Positions 53,026-61,302 of a DNA stretch of 64,000 nucleotides are shown here, one piece after another. Where the stretch lies: NCBI RefSeq assembly GCF_018141425.1, contig NZ_CP058561.1, positions 2,914,001-2,978,000 on the forward strand. Reading direction: 5' to 3'. Made by a program: the position numbers and the translations under genes. The notes under the pieces were generated by a model. The model worked only from the letters and a program-made list of their open reading frames with translations, made no database searches and had not been told where the DNA came from. The stretch's first letter is position 1. Each line of letters begins with the position of its first letter. The stretch comes from Vallitalea guaymasensis. Lineage in GTDB: Bacteria > Bacillota > Clostridia > Lachnospirales > Vallitaleaceae.

Positions 53026-53649
53026 TTATAAAGATTTCATATAACATTTTTCACCCTCTATAGAATCTAATTCAAACCCCATCTTCAATAGATATTTGAT
53101 ATGCTGCTCATTTGTAGAAAAACTAACAAGGTTATAGAAACCTTTATCCGTAAAATATTCTTTATTCTTATCAAAAACATATTTAGCTATCTTGAAATCC
53201 CTGTATTCAGGAACCACAAAATCAAGACTTATCTTAAGGGTATCATCATTTAATTTCGTTGACATGAATATTCCAGCTGGAACCATGTTTCTTAAAATAT
53301 AGAAAGCTACATCTGATTCTTCTATACTGAATTCTGATTCTGAGAATCTATCAATCTCTTCTTTATAAAAATCAAGAAAATAGTCATAGTAAAGTGAACG
53401 TTTTTTGATTGGCAGTATCTTAAAATATTCCTTATAATTATATATCTTGAATAAGAAATAGATATTAATGAAGCATATACATAGATTCATCAATCCTACA
53501 GGTAAAGCACCTATCAAAAAACCATACAATGAAAACAATAAAGAACCAATTAGACTAATCCATCTCAATTTTATTATAGAACTCATAAGTAAAGATATTA
53601 AAACAATAAGTGAAGCTAAATAACCTAGCCATTCAAGCCAATTATCCAT
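53026..53649 (-). CDS. YgjV-type membrane domain fused to an acetyltransferase-like domain
   Basis: The 207-residue protein has three to four membrane helices in the first ~80 residues (LEWLGYLASLIVLISLLMSS, WISLIGSLLFSLYGFLIG, VGLMNLCICFINIYFLF), resembling the short YgjV/PnuC-like fold. It continues into a cytoplasmic GNAT-like region (about 100-207, with VVPEYRDFKIAKYVFDKN and HIKYLLKMGFEL). The acetyl-CoA pyrophosphate loop is weak, so catalytic activity is uncertain. It stands alone on the minus strand. Confidence 0.72.
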   Translation of the reverse strand: MDNWLEWLGYLASLIVLISLLMSSIIKLRWISLIGSLLFSLYGFLIGALPVGLMNLCICFINIYFLFKIYNYKEYFKILPIKKRSLYYDYFLDFYKEEIDRFSESEFSIEESDVAFYILRNMVPAGIFMSTKLNDDTLKISLDFVVPEYRDFKIAKYVFDKNKEYFTDKGFYNLVSFSTNEQHIKYLLKMGFELDSIEGEKCYMKSL

Positions 53650-53945
53650 GGTGTAACTCCTCTCTAGTGTAAGTGGTGTAATACGCCGTTATTCTCTTTT
53701 CTTCTTGGGTTATTATTACCATTTTAATAAAATAATATAATCATGTGAGTAGTTCATATACAAAGACTGTTAATATAATTTATATGATGCAGAATAAATG
53801 TTAAATAAGTTGTTTCATTATAACAGATATTCTATACTAATAAAAAGGACATTTTAGGTTGTTTTAGAACTTTTTTATTTTATAAATACACGTTATAATA
53901 CTTTATAAAGGAAAGTCACAATGCAAATACTAACTTACATATAAA
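53650..53945. other. AT-rich divergent intergenic region
   Basis: The region separates the minus-strand membrane/GNAT gene from the MerR gene. It contains a TATAAT-like box near 53893 but no clear paired -35, and no gene or terminator was recognised. Confidence 0.35.
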
Positions 53946-53966
53946 TACCTAAAGTTGCTTTAGGTA
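53946..53966 (+). promoter_or_regulatory. Perfect hairpin overlapping the MerR ribosome-binding site
   Basis: TACCTAAAG-TTG-CTTTAGGTA is a 9-bp perfect inverted repeat ending inside AGGTAGGAAGGGG, the Shine-Dalgarno region of the gene at 53981. It could be an operator or could limit translation by masking the site. Confidence 0.45.
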
Positions 53967-53980
53967 GGAAGGGGCAGATT

Positions 53981-54778
53981 ATGAGGTATAGTATCACAGA
54001 TTTAGCAGAAATTCTTGGATGTACCACTAGCGCCATCCATTACTATGAAAAGGAAAATTTGATAAAAGTAGATAAAGGGAAAAATGGTCATCGCTACTAC
54101 AATGTAGTAGATGTATTCAGACTGCTTTCTTATGCTAAGTACCGCTCTATGGAAATTCCTATGAAAACCATCATTACCCAATTTGGCGGAAATGAAAATA
54201 ATTATAAATTAATAGAAGAAAGAGAAACAAGATATCAACTAGAAGCAATCAAAAAAGCTAAGTACTATATGAACTTAGCAGATGCCATTGAAGATCATCT
54301 TGTCAGCATAAGAAGAATCCAAGAACTCTTGAATAAATATGAGTTGTCTCAATCTCCAGAAGTCACCATTATGTGTGATGATGAGTGTGGATGGCTGTCA
54401 AAGAAACGTAGTTCACAGAAAATAATTCACAAGTGGGTAAAAGCCATGCCTATTGTACAGTTAGGGGTAATTGATGAAAGAATGGGAATGAGTAATTTTG
54501 GATATTTGGTAAGGACTGAGAAACTAGAAGAACTAGAGCTACCAGCAGGAGTATATACCAAAAAATTAGAAAGTACATCTTGTCTACACACAATAGTAGT
54601 GGCAGATGAAGATTTTACTCTAAATCCTCAGAAAGTATTCAAAAAAGCTTTTGATTATGCTTACAGTAAAGGTCTTGAAATAGGGGAAACAGCTTGGGGT
54701 AAGATACTACTGGTAGAAGTAGAAAAAGAAGCAAAACTCCACCCATATATAGAATTATGGATTTCGATAAAAATATAA
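53981..54778 (+). CDS. MerR family regulator with C-terminal effector-binding domain
   Basis: The 265-residue protein has the MerR helix-turn-helix (YSITDLAEILGCTTSAIHYYEKENL), a long dimerisation coil (about 75-120) and a GyrI-like effector domain (about 145-265). It reads toward the full-length flavin reductase gene 118 bp downstream, which it probably activates. A ligand related to the reductase substrate is a reasonable guess. Confidence 0.85.
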   Translation: MRYSITDLAEILGCTTSAIHYYEKENLIKVDKGKNGHRYYNVVDVFRLLSYAKYRSMEIPMKTIITQFGGNENNYKLIEERETRYQLEAIKKAKYYMNLADAIEDHLVSIRRIQELLNKYELSQSPEVTIMCDDECGWLSKKRSSQKIIHKWVKAMPIVQLGVIDERMGMSNFGYLVRTEKLEELELPAGVYTKKLESTSCLHTIVVADEDFTLNPQKVFKKAFDYAYSKGLEIGETAWGKILLVEVEKEAKLHPYIELWISIKI

Positions 54779-54895
54779 CAATATCCTCTTGCAAGTAAAG
54801 TTCCTTTATGTTCTATACTGAAATTAACATCAATATTAGATGTAAGATAGTTGATAACAAAATACATTTAAGATGATTTCAGGAGGGCGAAAGAT

Positions 54896-56893
54896 ATGAA
54901 GGAAAAGTATAAGGTACTTTATGACCCAATTAAGATTGGTGAATTGGAAATTAAGAACAGATATGTCCTTGCTCCAATGGGACCAGGTGGAATGTGTAAC
55001 GCAGACGGTAGTTTTAACGAAAGAGGAATAGAGTTCTATGTGGAACGTGCAAAAGGTGGAACTGGATTAATTATGACTGGTGTAACAATGGTAGAAAATG
55101 ACATTGAGAAATGTGCATTACCATCTATGCCATGTCCTACAATCAATCCCTTGAATTTTATTACAACAGGTAATGAAATGACAGAAAGAGTTCATGCTTA
55201 TGGTTCAAAAATCTTTTTACAATTATCAGCAGGTTTTGGAAGAGTTAGTATACCATCTATAGTGGGAAAAGTAGCGGTAGCACCATCACCAATACCACAT
55301 AGATTTTTACCAGGAGTTACATGTCGTGAATTGACAAACCAGGAAGTAAAAGATTATGTAAAAGCATTTGGTGAATCAGCAGCCATTGCAAAAAAAGCAG
55401 GATTCGATGGTGTTGAGATACATGCAGTGCATGAAGGATATCTATTAGACCAGTTTGCTATATCTTTCTTTAATCATCGTACTGATGAATACGGTGGATC
55501 ATTGGAAAATCGTTTAAGATTTGCTTGTGAAATAGTGCAAGAAATCAAGAAACGTTGTGGAGAAGATTTCCCAGTATCTCTTAGATATAGTATAAAGAGC
55601 TTCATCAAGGATTGGTGTAAAGGCGGATTACCAGATGAAGAATTCGAGGAAAAAGGAAGAGATATTGAAGAAGGAATTGAAGCAGCTAAAATACTTGTTG
55701 AAGCAGGATATGATGCATTAAATGGAGATGTAGGATCTTATGATTCATGGTACTGGAGTCATCCACCAATGTATCAAAAGAAAGGATTATATCTTCCATA
55801 TAATGAAATCCTTAAAAATGCTGTAGATGTACCTATTATAACAGCAGGTAGAATGGATGATCCTGAATTAGCCAGCGAAGCCATTATATCAGGACAAACA
55901 GATATGATTGCATTAGCAAGACCACTTCTTGCAGATGCTGATATACCTAATAAGATATTTGAAGATAAATGTGAAACTATCAGACCATGCTTATCTTGTC
56001 AAGAAGGATGTATGGGAAGATTACAGACCTTTGCAACAGTTTCTTGTGCAGTAAATCCTGCATGTGGACGTGAAAAAGATTATGGATTAGAAAAAGCAGA
56101 ACAAATCAAAAAAGTTCTTATCGTAGGTGGTGGTGTCGCAGGAATGGAAGCTGCAAGAGTAGCAGCCATTAGAGGACACCAAGTAACATTACTTGAGAAA
56201 AACGGTTATCTTGGTGGAAACATCGTTCCAGGAGGCGTTCCAGATTTTAAAGAAGACGATCATGCACTTATTAAATGGTATGAAGTTGTATTAGAAGATT
56301 TGGGAGTAGATATTAGATTAAATATTGATGCTTCAAAAGAAATCATAAAATATTTTGCACCTGATGAAGTACTTATAGCTACTGGGTCTAACCCAAGACA
56401 ATTAGCTATCAAAGGTGCTGACAATGTTTACGTTGCTGAAGACGTGCTAATGGGAAAAGAAGCTGTTGGAGAAAAAGTTGCAGTTATTGGTGGAGGTCTT
56501 GTTGGTTGTGAGACAGCTCTTTGGTTGAAACAACAAAATAAACAAGTCACTATTATAGAAATGCAAGATGATATTCTTAAGATAGGTGGACCTCTATGTC
56601 ATGCTAATCACGATATGCTTCATGAGCTAATTAAATACAATAAAATTGATGTTAAGACAAGTTCTTGCATAAGCGAAAAAACAGAACAAGGTTTTGTGCT
56701 AAATGAAGATGGACAAAAATCAATCATTGATGTTGATAGCGTCATTGTTGCTATTGGATACTCTTCACAAAAAGATTTATTCAATGACATTAGATTTGAT
56801 ATTCCTAATGTAAGATTAATTGGAGATGCTAATAAAGTACAAAATATTATGTATGCTATATGGAATGCATATGAAGTAGCTAAAAATATCTAG
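54896..56893 (+). CDS. NADH:flavin oxidoreductase/FAD-dependent reductase (2,4-dienoyl-CoA reductase type)
   Basis: The 665-residue protein has the full three-part layout: an FMN TIM barrel (about 5-345, with KNRYVLAPMGP and EIHAVHEGYLLDQF), an iron-sulfur motif (CLSCQEGCMGR...SCAVNP), and FAD/NAD(P) domains with GGGVAGMEAARVAAI and VIGGGLVGCETALWL. It resembles FadH, BaiCD and enoate reductases of Clostridia, which reduce activated C=C bonds. A MerR activator lies upstream. The window also has a 454-residue relative without the last domain, which makes a direct comparison possible. Confidence 0.92.
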   Translation: MKEKYKVLYDPIKIGELEIKNRYVLAPMGPGGMCNADGSFNERGIEFYVERAKGGTGLIMTGVTMVENDIEKCALPSMPCPTINPLNFITTGNEMTERVHAYGSKIFLQLSAGFGRVSIPSIVGKVAVAPSPIPHRFLPGVTCRELTNQEVKDYVKAFGESAAIAKKAGFDGVEIHAVHEGYLLDQFAISFFNHRTDEYGGSLENRLRFACEIVQEIKKRCGEDFPVSLRYSIKSFIKDWCKGGLPDEEFEEKGRDIEEGIEAAKILVEAGYDALNGDVGSYDSWYWSHPPMYQKKGLYLPYNEILKNAVDVPIITAGRMDDPELASEAIISGQTDMIALARPLLADADIPNKIFEDKCETIRPCLSCQEGCMGRLQTFATVSCAVNPACGREKDYGLEKAEQIKKVLIVGGGVAGMEAARVAAIRGHQVTLLEKNGYLGGNIVPGGVPDFKEDDHALIKWYEVVLEDLGVDIRLNIDASKEIIKYFAPDEVLIATGSNPRQLAIKGADNVYVAEDVLMGKEAVGEKVAVIGGGLVGCETALWLKQQNKQVTIIEMQDDILKIGGPLCHANHDMLHELIKYNKIDVKTSSCISEKTEQGFVLNEDGQKSIIDVDSVIVAIGYSSQKDLFNDIRFDIPNVRLIGDANKVQNIMYAIWNAYEVAKNI

Positions 56894-56969
56894 GATGTTT
56901 TATAGAGACTGTGTAGAAGATTAAGCATTAATATATAGTATACATTTATAAAGTGAGATAATAAAAGAT

Positions 56970-57018
56970 AAACCTCCATAGTGATATGTTTCAATGTATA
57001 TCACTATGGAGGTTTTTT
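56970..57018 (+). terminator. Rho-independent terminator after the flavin reductase gene
   Basis: A perfect 17-18 bp stem (56970-56987 with 56998-57013) is followed by TTTTTT. Confidence 0.87.
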
Positions 57019-57077
57019 GTATATTAGTACTATTTGATAATAAGCTATTAATTTTTATTTATCGATTGATTGTTCGG

Positions 57078-57152
57078 AAAGGTACATATAATTACATAAA
57101 GGTACATAAAGTTATAAAAAGGGTTGAAAAAATATTTTGAGTATGATATCAT
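57078..57152 (+). promoter_or_regulatory. Promoter with direct repeats before an HTH gene
   Basis: AAAGGTACATA occurs at 57078-57088 and 57098-57108, spaced 20 bp. TTGAAA (57124-57129) and TATCAT (57147-57152) follow at 17-bp spacing. The repeats lie upstream of the -35 box, more like activator sites than repressor sites. Confidence 0.55.
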
Positions 57153-57178
57153 AAAGAAAAAGAAAGGCGATGATATAA

Positions 57179-57658
57179 ATGGAAGATAAATTTTATACAG
57201 TAGACCAAGTTGCTGAAATGTTGAAGATTCACCCTAAGACAGTTCGAAAATACGTAAGAGAAGGGAAATTAAGAGGTACAAAAGTTGGTAAACAATGGAG
57301 GGTTACAGGACATGATTTATCCTTATTTATGGAAGGTCAAGAGAATCTCGTTCCTGAAAACTTCCATGAAGTAACACATGATTATTCTGTTTCAGATAAT
57401 AAATCCAATAATACTAATGAGAAGATTTCTGTCTCTACAGTAATTGATATTGTAGTTAAGAATAGAGATGAATTAGATAGAATTTCAAATACTCTAGTAG
57501 CGGTTATGAATTCAAAAGACCCTGAGTATGGAAATTCAACAATCAACATTCAATATATTGAAAAAACCCATAAATTAAGAGTTATGTTATGGGGAACAAT
57601 CTATTTTACTGAAACGTTACTAAACTGTATATCTGTATTAACAGATAATAATGATTAA
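57179..57658 (+). CDS. Helix-turn-helix (excisionase/MerR-like) regulator
   Basis: The 159-residue protein starts with an excisionase-type HTH (YTVDQVAEMLKIHPKTVRKYVREGKL and VGKQWRVTGHDL). The C-terminal ~80 residues are an unrecognised alpha/beta domain (INIQYIEKTHKLRVMLWGT). It is the first gene of a probable operon with an alpha/beta hydrolase 17 bp downstream. Two direct repeats upstream of its promoter may be its own binding sites. Confidence 0.82.
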   Translation: MEDKFYTVDQVAEMLKIHPKTVRKYVREGKLRGTKVGKQWRVTGHDLSLFMEGQENLVPENFHEVTHDYSVSDNKSNNTNEKISVSTVIDIVVKNRDELDRISNTLVAVMNSKDPEYGNSTINIQYIEKTHKLRVMLWGTIYFTETLLNCISVLTDNND

Positions 57659-57675
57659 GAAATGAGGGAGATGAA

Positions 57676-58518
57676 ATGAAAACAAACTCAATCTATAAAT
57701 CTGATAAAGGAAAGGCTTTGATAATTAATCATTATGATAATCTAATACAAAAGTGGCCAGTAGACAAAGAAATCATCAATGTCAATACAAGTTTTGGTAA
57801 TACATTTATTATTGCAAGTGGGGATGTAGAAAATAAGCCTATTATTCTACTCCATGGTTCTTCAACAAATTCTGTCATGTGGATGGGAGATGTTGAAAAA
57901 CTCAGTGAAACTTACAGAGTATATGCGATAGATATAATTGGAGAACCTGGAAAAAGTGATGAGAATAGACCAGATATGAACGGTGACCATTATGGAAAGT
58001 GGTTAGACGAGGTCATAGATGCTTTAAATATTGAGAAAGCAATAATTATTGGAAATTCACTTGGAGGCTGGATGGCATTAAAATATGCAACTTATAAGCC
58101 AGAAAAAGTTGAAAAGCTTGTTTTATTAGCCACATCAGGCATTACTAACGGTAAGATGTCTTTTATGTTCAGGGTTATGCCATTGATGCTTCTAGGTGAA
58201 AAAGGTATTGATAGATTAAATCAAATTGTGTATGGTAATGAAGTCATACCTGAAGAAGCTTTAGAGTTTGGTAAGCTAATCATGAAGCACTATAGACCAC
58301 GTATGGGATTTTTACCAGTATTGACAGATCAGGAATTATGTAAGTTAACAATGCCTACTCTATACATGGGAGGAGAAAATGATGCATTATTGCCTACTAA
58401 GAAAATTGCAGATAGAATTAGTAGGGTTATCCCAAAAGCTAAGATCAGGGTTTTAAAGAATACTGGGCATGTATTGATTGATGTGGTTGATGATGTAGTA
58501 ATTTTTTTGGGTGGATAG
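57676..58518 (+). CDS. Alpha/beta-fold hydrolase
   Basis: The 280-residue protein has ILLHGSSTNSVMW (oxyanion), the nucleophile elbow GNSLGGWMALKYA, the acid in GGENDALLP and catalytic His in NTGHVLIDVV. It is co-transcribed with the HTH regulator upstream. Many relatives are esterases or C-C bond hydrolases. No specific substrate is indicated and no signal peptide is present. Confidence 0.87.
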   Translation: MKTNSIYKSDKGKALIINHYDNLIQKWPVDKEIINVNTSFGNTFIIASGDVENKPIILLHGSSTNSVMWMGDVEKLSETYRVYAIDIIGEPGKSDENRPDMNGDHYGKWLDEVIDALNIEKAIIIGNSLGGWMALKYATYKPEKVEKLVLLATSGITNGKMSFMFRVMPLMLLGEKGIDRLNQIVYGNEVIPEEALEFGKLIMKHYRPRMGFLPVLTDQELCKLTMPTLYMGGENDALLPTKKIADRISRVIPKAKIRVLKNTGHVLIDVVDDVVIFLGG

Positions 58519-58701
58519 TTATTGAAGAAGAGATTAAATATTTTATAGTATCATTACAGTATCTATAAGAATTATTTAATTATCCCTTCCTATCAAATGT
58601 ATGGTAAAATAGCTTGTGTACAAATACTTGTTTTACCTGTGATATAAGAAATAAAAAAATTTTATAAATATATACATTTTAGGAAGGGAGTCATACATAT
58701 T

Positions 58702-59253
58702 ATGCGTAAGCTAAAAATTAGTTTTATACTTATATTTAATATGTTAGTTTTAAGTTCATGTTCGTTAGTAGATATAAGACTAAAGATGCTTAATGAAGTT
58801 GACGATGAGGCAATAGCAAATGCTAGATTGGAAGAAGTAATTGAGGCTTTAGAAAATCAGGATAAAGATACTTTGAAGGCTCTGTTTTCTAAACAAGCAT
58901 TAGATGAATCTAATGATTTTGACATTAATATGAATCAAATGTTTGAATTTTTTCAGGGCGAAGTTGATTCATGGGAAAAATCAAGTGGTCCATCTGCGTC
59001 TACATCAAATAATCATGGACATAAAACTAAACAGATTAACTCATATTATTTTGTAAATACTGATAAGCAAAAATACTTCTTTTTACTACACGATAACTCT
59101 GTTGACACAGATAATTCTGATAATGTTGGTCTTTATCTACTCTTGATAGTAAAAGCAGAAGATAGGGAAAAAATATATGATGAAAACCAAAAAATACTAT
59201 ATGATGGTGATGAAAAGATATCACGCGTTGGAATCTATCTACCGTTGAAATAA
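58702..59253 (+). CDS. Lipoprotein of the DUF5104 type
   Basis: The 183-residue protein has a lipoprotein signal with lipobox SSCS (Cys20). The mature region opens with a helical hairpin (EEVIEALENQDKDTLKALFS) and continues as an NTF2-like alpha/beta fold, resembling DUF5104 proteins common in Clostridia. Function is unestablished. GGAAGGGAG precedes the ATG. It is followed by two small unknown genes in the same direction and may form a short cell-surface operon with them. Confidence 0.7.
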   Translation: MRKLKISFILIFNMLVLSSCSLVDIRLKMLNEVDDEAIANARLEEVIEALENQDKDTLKALFSKQALDESNDFDINMNQMFEFFQGEVDSWEKSSGPSASTSNNHGHKTKQINSYYFVNTDKQKYFFLLHDNSVDTDNSDNVGLYLLLIVKAEDREKIYDENQKILYDGDEKISRVGIYLPLK

Positions 59254-59328
59254 TAAATATTAGAATAACTACCAATGTATAACCAGTTGGCATCAGAGTA
59301 TTTCGCTAAGTTAGGAGGAAGGTAATTA

Positions 59329-59808
59329 ATGAAAAAAGAGGTAAAACTCTATGTTATTGTAGCATTAATTATTGTTTTTGCAGTGATAATTACAGTGATA
59401 CTCGACAGCAAACTCAATATAAAAACTAATTCTAATGAATTTAAAAATGATATAAAAGCAATTACAAATAGATTTCCTAATTTAGGTAACATAGAAAAAT
59501 GTTATTGGAAAGCAGATATTATAGGAGGAAACAGTAGAAATTCTACGCCTTCACCATCTTCTTATTGGATGAAAGGATTTCTTATTTTAGATAATAATGA
59601 TTCAAAAACTATTAAAGAAATGTATGAATGGAATAGTTTGGATGGTACTTGGAAACCCGGACTAGATACTAAGCTCTTAGATTTAAAGGAAACTCCCAAA
59701 TGGTTTTACAGTGAAGGGTTTAATTCTTATATAAAATCTGCCAACTATGATGGTAAGTTTTACATGGACTTTAAAAATAATCTTATATATTTTGAGGTGG
59801 AGAGATAA
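59329..59808 (+). CDS. Membrane-anchored hypothetical protein
   Basis: The 159-residue protein has one N-terminal transmembrane helix (VKLYVIVALIIVFAVIITVIL, about 4-24) and an extracellular domain of ~130 residues with many aromatics (YWMKGFLIL, WNSLDGTWKPG, WFYSEGFNSY). No known family is recognised. It lies 75 bp after the DUF5104 lipoprotein and 17 bp before a small cytoplasmic protein gene. AGGAGGAAGG is its Shine-Dalgarno. Confidence 0.6.
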   Translation: MKKEVKLYVIVALIIVFAVIITVILDSKLNIKTNSNEFKNDIKAITNRFPNLGNIEKCYWKADIIGGNSRNSTPSPSSYWMKGFLILDNNDSKTIKEMYEWNSLDGTWKPGLDTKLLDLKETPKWFYSEGFNSYIKSANYDGKFYMDFKNNLIYFEVER

Positions 59809-59825
59809 TACTGGAGGAGCTAATT

Positions 59826-60221
59826 GTGAGCAATGATTTTGATGTGATTGAACTGATGGGATATATGGATATAATCTCTAGTAATTTAAATCTAAATGGA
59901 ATCAATTTTTTAGAGAATTTATCTATGGAATTTGAATTTATAAATAGAGAAGGTCGAGTTACAGAAAAAATTACATGTACAAATGTTTTGGATTTAAAAA
60001 TAGAACTTGTTGGAGATGATATGCTTCCATTGTTTATTTGTGATATTAGATTTTTAAATATAAAAACACATAGTCAAGCAGAACAATTTCTTAACTATTT
60101 CAACTATGGATTTCAAAGTATGATTGGAGATAAGAACTTAGAGGTAATATTTATGGATAGTGGTGATGTTTGTATTAGTGTTTTGTGTGAAGAAGTTACG
60201 AGGATTGTAAATAATAAATAA
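59826..60221 (+). CDS. Hypothetical small cytoplasmic protein
   Basis: The 131-residue protein starts at GTG behind GGAGGAG. It is an alpha/beta protein with hydrophobic strands (FICDIRFLNI, LEVIFMDSGDVCISVLC) and no motif I recognise. Acidic character, size and placement 17 bp behind a surface protein give it an immunity-like or adaptor-like profile. That is inference from layout. Confidence 0.5.
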   Translation: MSNDFDVIELMGYMDIISSNLNLNGINFLENLSMEFEFINREGRVTEKITCTNVLDLKIELVGDDMLPLFICDIRFLNIKTHSQAEQFLNYFNYGFQSMIGDKNLEVIFMDSGDVCISVLCEEVTRIVNNK

Positions 60222-60283
60222 TATTACTAGGAAATAAATGGAGAATTCACCTAATAAATAATCAATCTCCACACAGATTATAG

Positions 60284-60316
60284 ATGGCTAGCTTTTATTT
60301 AGGCTAGCCATTTAAA
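60284..60316 (+). terminator. Terminator after the three small unknown genes
   Basis: ATGGCTAGC (60284-60292 region) pairs with GCTAGCCAT (60303-60311) across an AT-rich loop, followed by TT and A-rich DNA. The T tract is short. Confidence 0.55.
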
Positions 60317-60329
60317 AAAGTTTCTCAAA

Positions 60330-60510
60330 AGTGATACTATATAGAGCGCAATATAGTAGTCGTACATTTAATAATACCTTATCTACATATTTCGTTGTAG
60401 ATTTAGAGAAAAGTTGCAGAGTCATCATATGAAATCTACAAAAAAGCGAAATAAAAAATCTTTATAACACTTGGAATTAAAATTAAGTGTTAATAAAGAT
60501 TTTTTTTGAT
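60330..60510 (+). ncRNA. Possible small structured transcript ending at an orphan terminator
   Basis: Between the terminator at 60284 and the strong one at 60453 there is no ORF. The stretch includes the hairpin ATCTACA-TATTTCG-TTGTAGAT (about 60381-60402). A terminator with no gene in front of it is a common mark of a small RNA. No promoter was convincingly identified. Confidence 0.3.
60453..60510 (+). terminator. Orphan Rho-independent terminator
   Basis: AAAAAATCTTTATAACACTT pairs with AAGTGTTAATAAAGATTTTTTT with one mismatch-like insertion, giving a long stem and eight T. No gene lies between it and the previous terminator. Confidence 0.8.
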
Positions 60511-61199
60511 TAGATAATATCAGGGAACTCAATTACAAGTTTATAATTTTTGTTTATTATTTATTTATCAAAGCATTTAATTAATATGAAATTAAAAGTT
60601 TATAAATATAAATACATTAATATCAAAAATCTTAATATATTTAACAATAAATAACGAGATTTAATTGTATAAATTGTATAATATTAACGAAAATAGAAAT
60701 ATGTCGAAAAATATATAATTTTAGCATAAAAAATATAATATAATATTAATGTAAATATATTATTAATAAAATAATTAATTTCAAATAACAAACTATTTAC
60801 TATAAATATATATTAATGCTTTGAGTATAATCATATGTATATGTTGAGTATAAATATTATCTTGTACATTTATTGATAGTTTTAATGGTTAAGTAAATAA
60901 AAAAATGAAAAATTATTAATAATAATGTAATAGACAAATAATTCATAAAAGACAATTGACTATAAACACCAGTTATACCTTTCTTATGTCAGTAATGTCA
61001 CACCCTATAAAGTTATAATATCATAACAAAATTAAAAATAATAAAATAAACAGTAGTTATAAAACATTAAAAATAAAAGTTGATAGATAATTATCAACAT
61101 TCTAAAATAGATATATTTAGCAGTTAGATTATAGTAAAAACTATAATTTGTACTTTATGGCATTAGAGTGAAGAAGTAACAAAGGTAATAAGTTAGAGG

Positions 61200-61242
61200 A
61201 TAGGTTTTGTAAATAAGGAGGTGAGTCATTATAAAAACCTAT
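61200..61242 (+). promoter_or_regulatory. Leader hairpin holding an internal Shine-Dalgarno
   Basis: ATAGGTTTT (61200-61208) pairs with AAAACCTAT (61234-61242). The loop contains AAGGAGGTG (61215-61223) but no standard start codon at the right distance; ATT at 61228 would open an eight-codon frame. It could be a leader-peptide or protein-binding element for the large secreted protein. Confidence 0.35.
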
Positions 61243-61302
61243 TTATATATATAACATAGGAGTGTCAAGTTTGACACCAGCCAAATGAAGTGGAGGAGAA
61301 AC

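Larger units (their letters stand above)
60222..61302. other. Long AT-rich non-coding region
   Basis: No coding frame of note occurs in these ~1080 bases. It holds two strong terminators (near 60284 and 60453) with a structured stretch between them, then ~600 bases of very AT-rich DNA. A leader hairpin with an internal Shine-Dalgarno lies near 61200-61242, and GTGTCA-AGTT-TGACAC at 61262-61277 sits just before the next gene. Confidence 0.5.

Noticed and set aside
60540..61000. Possible origin or partition site in the AT-rich stretch
   Set aside because: No DnaA-box cluster, iterons or replication gene accompany it; AT-richness alone is not enough.
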